Below are positions 60,658-64,000 of a stretch of 64,000 bases of DNA, one piece after another. Source of the DNA: Candidatus Poribacteria bacterium (lineage in GTDB: Bacteria > Poribacteria > WGA-4E > PCPOR2b); contig PYIZ01000006.1 in assembly GCA_003635265.1 (NCBI GenBank), positions 115,076 to 179,075 of the forward strand. The letters are read 5' to 3'. The notes under the pieces were generated by a model that was not told the DNA's origin, ran no database searches, and was given only the letters and a program-made list of their open reading frames with translations. Position numbers and translations under genes: made by a program. How positions within the stretch are numbered: position 1 is the first letter of the stretch; each line of letters begins with the position of its first letter.

Positions 60658-63600
60658 ATGAAACTGCTTTACATAATTGTGATTTGTATAGTTATCTTTA
60701 GCAGCTGGCTTAACTTGGCTCCTGCACAGAATGTAGAATTCCCGGATATCAATTTAGCCAATAAAGTGCGTGAAGCGCTTAACCTACCTGCAGATGCTGA
60801 TATTCCGAAAGCGCAACTGGCAGCGTTGACAGTTTTGGATGCTTCGCTACCGGAGGATGCAGCATCGGAAAAAAAAATAAGCGACCTCACCGGTTTAGAA
60901 CACGCGACCCAACTGATGAGGTTATATCTTAGCTTTAACCAAATCAGCGACATCAGTCCCCTTGCAGGATTAACACAGTTGACAGCGTTAGGGCTCTGGA
61001 ATAACCAAATCAGCGACATCACCCCTCTCGCAGGACTGACAAACCTCGAAAGGTTATATCTTAGCTTTAATCAAATTAGTGATATCAGTCCCCTTGCAGG
61101 ATTAACACAGTTGACAGCGTTAGGGCTCTGGAATAACCAAATCAGCGACATCACCCCTCTCGCAGGATTGACAAACCTTGAAGAGTTATATCTTAGCTCT
61201 AATCAAATTAGCGACATCACTCCCCTCGTAGGGTTGGCAAAACTAACGGAATTATACCTTGCGGAAAATCCAATTACGGATAAGGCATCGCTCCAGACCC
61301 TATTGCAAACAAATCTAGGTGTGCAACTAGACATTGATGTGCCAGGGCCTGCGTGGATACCTGATAGGAATTTACACGCCGCAGTCCGAGAAGCACTTGG
61401 TTCGACCCCGGGTGGTGCTCTCACATTAGAGGGACTGCAAGCGTTGACACACCTAGACGCTTCATCAAGAGATATAAGCGACCTCACCGGTTTAGAACAC
61501 GCGACCCAACTGATGAGGTTATCTCTTAGCTTTAACCAAATCAGCGATATCAGTGCCCTTGCAGGATTGGTAAACCTTGAAGGGTTAGACCTAGAGGATA
61601 ATCAAATTAGTAATATCAGTCCCCTTGCAGGACTGACAAACCTTGAATGGTTAAACCTAAAAAATAACCAAATCATCGACATCACTCCCCTTGCAGAATT
61701 GGTAAATCTTAAAGGGTTAGACCTAGAGGATAATCAAATTAGTGATATCAGCCCCCTTGCAGGACTGACAAACCTTGAATGGTTAAACCTAAAAAATAAC
61801 CAAATCATCGACATCACTTCCCTCGTGGGATTGGCAAAACTAGCGGAGTTATACCTTGCGGAAAATCCGATTACGGATAAGGCACCGCTCCAGACCCTGT
61901 TGCAAACAAATCTAGGTGTGCAACTAGACATTGATGTGCCAGGGTCTGCGTGGATGCCTGATGGGAATTTACACGCCGCAGTCCGAGAAGCACTTGGTTT
62001 AACCCCAAGTGATGTTCTCACGCCAGAGGGACTGCAATCGTTGACACGGCTATACGCTCCATCGGGAAATATAAACGATCTCACCGGTTTAGAACACGCG
62101 ACCCAACTGATAAGGTTATCTCTTAGCTTTAACCAAATCAGCGATATCGGTCCCCTTGCAGGATTAACACAGTTGACAGAGTTACGGCTCTGGCATAACC
62201 AAATTAGCGATATCAGTCCCCTTGCAAGATTGACAAACCTTGAATGGTTAAACCTAGAGAGGAACCAAATCAGCGATATCGGTCCCCTTGCAGGATTAAC
62301 ACAGTTGACAGAGTTATCTCTCGACTCTAACCAAATTAGCGCTATCAATCCCCTCGCAGGATTGACAAACCTTGAATGGTTAAACCTAAAGAATAACCAA
62401 ATAAGTGACATCACTCCCCTCGTAAGGTTGGCAAACCTTAAAGGATTATCTCTCGACTCTAACCAAATTAGCGATATCAGTCCCCTCGCAGGATTGACAA
62501 ACCTTGAATGGTTAAACCTAAAGAATAACCAAATAAGTGACATCACTCCCCTTGCAGGATTGACAAACCTTAAAGGATTATATCTTGATACTAACCAAAT
62601 TAGCGCTATCAATCCCCTCGCAGGATTGACAAACCTTGAATGGTTAAACCTAAAGAATAACCAAATAAGTGACATCACTCCCCTTGTGGGATTGACAAAC
62701 CTTAAACGGTTAAACCTAAAGAATAACCAAATAAGTGACATCACTCCCCTTGTGGGATTGACAAACCTTGAACGGTTATACCTTGCGGAAAATCCGATTA
62801 CGGATAAGGCATCGCTCCAGACCCTGTTGCAAACAAATCTAGGTGTGCAACTAGACATTGATGTACCAGGGCCTGCGTGGATGCCTGATGGGAATTTACA
62901 CGCCGCAGTCCGAGCATCACTTGGTTTGACCCCAAATGATGCTCTCACGCCAGAGGGACTGCAAGCGTTGACGCGGCTATCCGCTTCATCGAAAGATATA
63001 AGCGACCTCACCGGTTTAGAACACGCGACCCAACTGACAGGATTATCTCTCGACTTTAACCAAGTCAGCGATATCACTCCCCTCGCAGGATTAACAGAGT
63101 TGACAGAGTTGCGACTCTGGCATAACCAAATCATTGACATCACTCCTCTCGCAGGATTGGTAAACCTTGAAGGGTTAGACCTAGAGAATAACCAAATCAT
63201 CGACATCACTCCCCTCGCAGGATTGACAAACCTTAAAGGATTATATCTTGATGCTAACCAAATCATCGACATCACCCCTCTCGCAGGATTGACAAACCTT
63301 AAAGGATTATATCTTGATGCTAACCAAATCATCGACATCACCCCTCTCGCAGGATTGGTAAACCTTAAAGGGTTAGACCTGGGGAATAATCAAATCATCG
63401 ACATCACTCCCCTCGCAGGATTGACAAACCTTGAATGGGGGTTAGATCTAGAGAATAACCAAATTAGCGATAGCAGCCCCCTTGCAGGATTAACAGAGTT
63501 GACAGAGTTATATCTTCGCTCTAACCAAATCATCGACATCACCCCTCTCGCAGGACTGACAAACCTTGAGCGGTTACACCTAAGGGCTAATCAAATCAGT

Positions 63601-64000
63601 GACATCACTTCCCTTGCAGGACTGACAAACCTAGAGTATCTAGACCTTACGGAAAATCCGACTACGGATACGGCGGCACTTCACCCCCTCTTGAATCAGA
63701 ATCCGAATCTGGAAATCTACATTGATACGCATCGTATTTCGTCAGTATCATTTTCGCGGGATGGTGCGCTGCTCGCTTCTGCGTCTTCTGATAGCACAGT
63801 GAAGTTGTGGGATGTGGCAACGAGACAAACTATTGCGACACTTGAGGGACACACGGCAGAGGTTAATTCAGTATCATTTTCGCGGGATGGTGCGCTGCTC
63901 GCTTCTGCGTCTTCTGATAGCACAGTGAAGTTGTGGGATGTGGCAACGAGACAAACTATTGCGACACTTGAGGGACACACGGCAGAGGTTAATTCAGTAT
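60658..64000 (+). CDS. giant secreted LRR protein with C-terminal WD40 repeats (3' truncated)
   Basis: From ATG 60658 the frame is open to the window end, at least 1114 residues. Signal peptide (MKLLYIIVICIVIFSSWLNLAPAQ) leads to VEFPDINLANKVREALNLP. Four cassettes follow (starting about 60733, 61345, 61945 and 62875). Each has a capping unit (WMPDGNLHAAVREALG, then LTGLEHATQL) and a row of 22-residue internalin-like repeats of the form NQISDITPLAGLTNLEWLNL; I count about 29. From about 63731 the protein changes to WD40 repeats (FSRDGALLASASSDSTVKLWDVAT). LRRs and WD40s both bind proteins, so surface adhesion or recognition is likely. AAGGAG is nine bases before the ATG. Confidence 0.9.
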   Translation, partial: MKLLYIIVICIVIFSSWLNLAPAQNVEFPDINLANKVREALNLPADADIPKAQLAALTVLDASLPEDAASEKKISDLTGLEHATQLMRLYLSFNQISDISPLAGLTQLTALGLWNNQISDITPLAGLTNLERLYLSFNQISDISPLAGLTQLTALGLWNNQISDITPLAGLTNLEELYLSSNQISDITPLVGLAKLTELYLAENPITDKASLQTLLQTNLGVQLDIDVPGPAWIPDRNLHAAVREALGSTPGGALTLEGLQALTHLDASSRDISDLTGLEHATQLMRLSLSFNQISDISALAGLVNLEGLDLEDNQISNISPLAGLTNLEWLNLKNNQIIDITPLAELVNLKGLDLEDNQISDISPLAGLTNLEWLNLKNNQIIDITSLVGLAKLAELYLAENPITDKAPLQTLLQTNLGVQLDIDVPGSAWMPDGNLHAAVREALGLTPSDVLTPEGLQSLTRLYAPSGNINDLTGLEHATQLIRLSLSFNQISDIGPLAGLTQLTELRLWHNQISDISPLARLTNLEWLNLERNQISDIGPLAGLTQLTELSLDSNQISAINPLAGLTNLEWLNLKNNQISDITPLVRLANLKGLSLDSNQISDISPLAGLTNLEWLNLKNNQISDITPLAGLTNLKGLYLDTNQISAINPLAGLTNLEWLNLKNNQISDITPLVGLTNLKRLNLKNNQISDITPLVGLTNLERLYLAENPITDKASLQTLLQTNLGVQLDIDVPGPAWMPDGNLHAAVRASLGLTPNDALTPEGLQALTRLSASSKDISDLTGLEHATQLTGLSLDFNQVSDITPLAGLTELTELRLWHNQIIDITPLAGLVNLEGLDLENNQIIDITPLAGLTNLKGLYLDANQIIDITPLAGLTNLKGLYLDANQIIDITPLAGLVNLKGLDLGNNQIIDITPLAGLTNLEWGLDLENNQISDSSPLAGLTELTELYLRSNQIIDITPLAGLTNLERLHLRANQISDITSLAGLTNLEYLDLTENPTTDTAALHPLLNQNPNLEIYIDTHRISSVSFSRDGALLASASSDSTVKLWDVATRQTIATLEGHTAEVNSVSFSRDGALLASASSDSTVKLWDVATRQTIATLEGHTAEVNSV
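63742..64000 (+). repeat. identical 126-bp tandem WD40 units
   Basis: The unit starting TCAGTATCATTTTCGCGGG at 63742 recurs at 63868 and begins again at 63994. The two full units look identical base for base, so they arose recently. The repeat continues past the window. Confidence 0.85.

Noticed and set aside
61734..63341. Long minus-strand open frame (535 codons) rich in repeats of FVNPARGVMSLIW type
   Set aside because: It is the antisense of the LRR repeats. The repeat unit has no stop in that frame by chance, and it is kept open by repetition. It has no ribosome site or family look, while the + strand frame reads as clean LRRs with a signal peptide.
60658..63700. Regularly spaced repeats that could be mistaken for a CRISPR array
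   Set aside because: The period is about 66 bases with coding-type variation and reads through as LRR units; there are no unique spacers.

Overview
The window most resembles a chromosome segment from an uncultivated Gram-negative bacterium of the Candidatus Poribacteria type. This is an inference from gene content, not from a marker gene. The grounds are an outer-membrane LptD homologue with a periplasmic chaperone operon, two phytanoyl-CoA dioxygenases, two Gfo/Idh/MocA oxidoreductases, two enolase-superfamily enzymes, RraA, P1, M14, M32 and M81 enzymes, and a huge LRR protein built from cassettes that start with an NLxxxVREAL-like motif. I found no rRNA, tRNA or CRISPR array. Ordinary genes use all three stop codons, so TGA is normally a stop here.

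Layout. 1-6.4 kb (+): a DUF2330 protein, a small outer-membrane-like protein, an M81 (MlrC-like) peptidase, an unrecognised 553-aa protein and a sialidase-like propeller. 6.4-11.1 kb (-): Gfo/Idh, PhyH, Ldh2-type dehydrogenase and M32 carboxypeptidase. 11.2-16.8 kb (-): a tandem double UvrA. 17-19 kb: an orphan HicB-like antitoxin and a tnpB-only IS200/IS605-type element. 19.1-32.9 kb (-): a long envelope gene run, reading fibronectin-type lipoprotein, DUF5683-like protein, DUF3108 protein, Mfd, two PrsA-like foldases, SurA, and an LptD that carries two parvulin domains of its own, closed by a clear terminator. 33-42.9 kb: accD, arsM, a MntA/HepT-like pair, PhyH, aldo-keto reductase, amidohydrolase, a TGA-interrupted Spx/ArsC-like gene that reads as a selenoprotein, a membrane-anchored ECF sigma factor and a secreted protein. 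42.9-46.5 kb (-): SDR, an Nramp-like transporter and a P1 peptidase. 46.6-54.6 kb (+): a probable sugar-acid or small-molecule catabolic cluster. 54.6-60.2 kb (-): GldG/GldF-like ABC parts, a HemQ/chlorite-dismutase-like protein, DUF420, a HEAT-repeat protein, an unknown protein and a nucleoside hydrolase. 60.66-64 kb (+): the LRR protein, which runs into identical WD40 repeats and leaves the window.

The strongest points for follow-up are: (1) the putative selenoprotein at 39814-40155, where TGA replaces the first Cys of a CxxC motif and a bacterial-SECIS-like hairpin follows; (2) the LptD-parvulin fusion in an operon that encodes six parvulin-like domains in all; (3) the double UvrA whose second copy lacks the insertion domain; (4) the LRR/WD40 protein with newly amplified repeats; (5) several small palindromic repeat families in intergenic DNA, one of which supplies the last codons of arsM.
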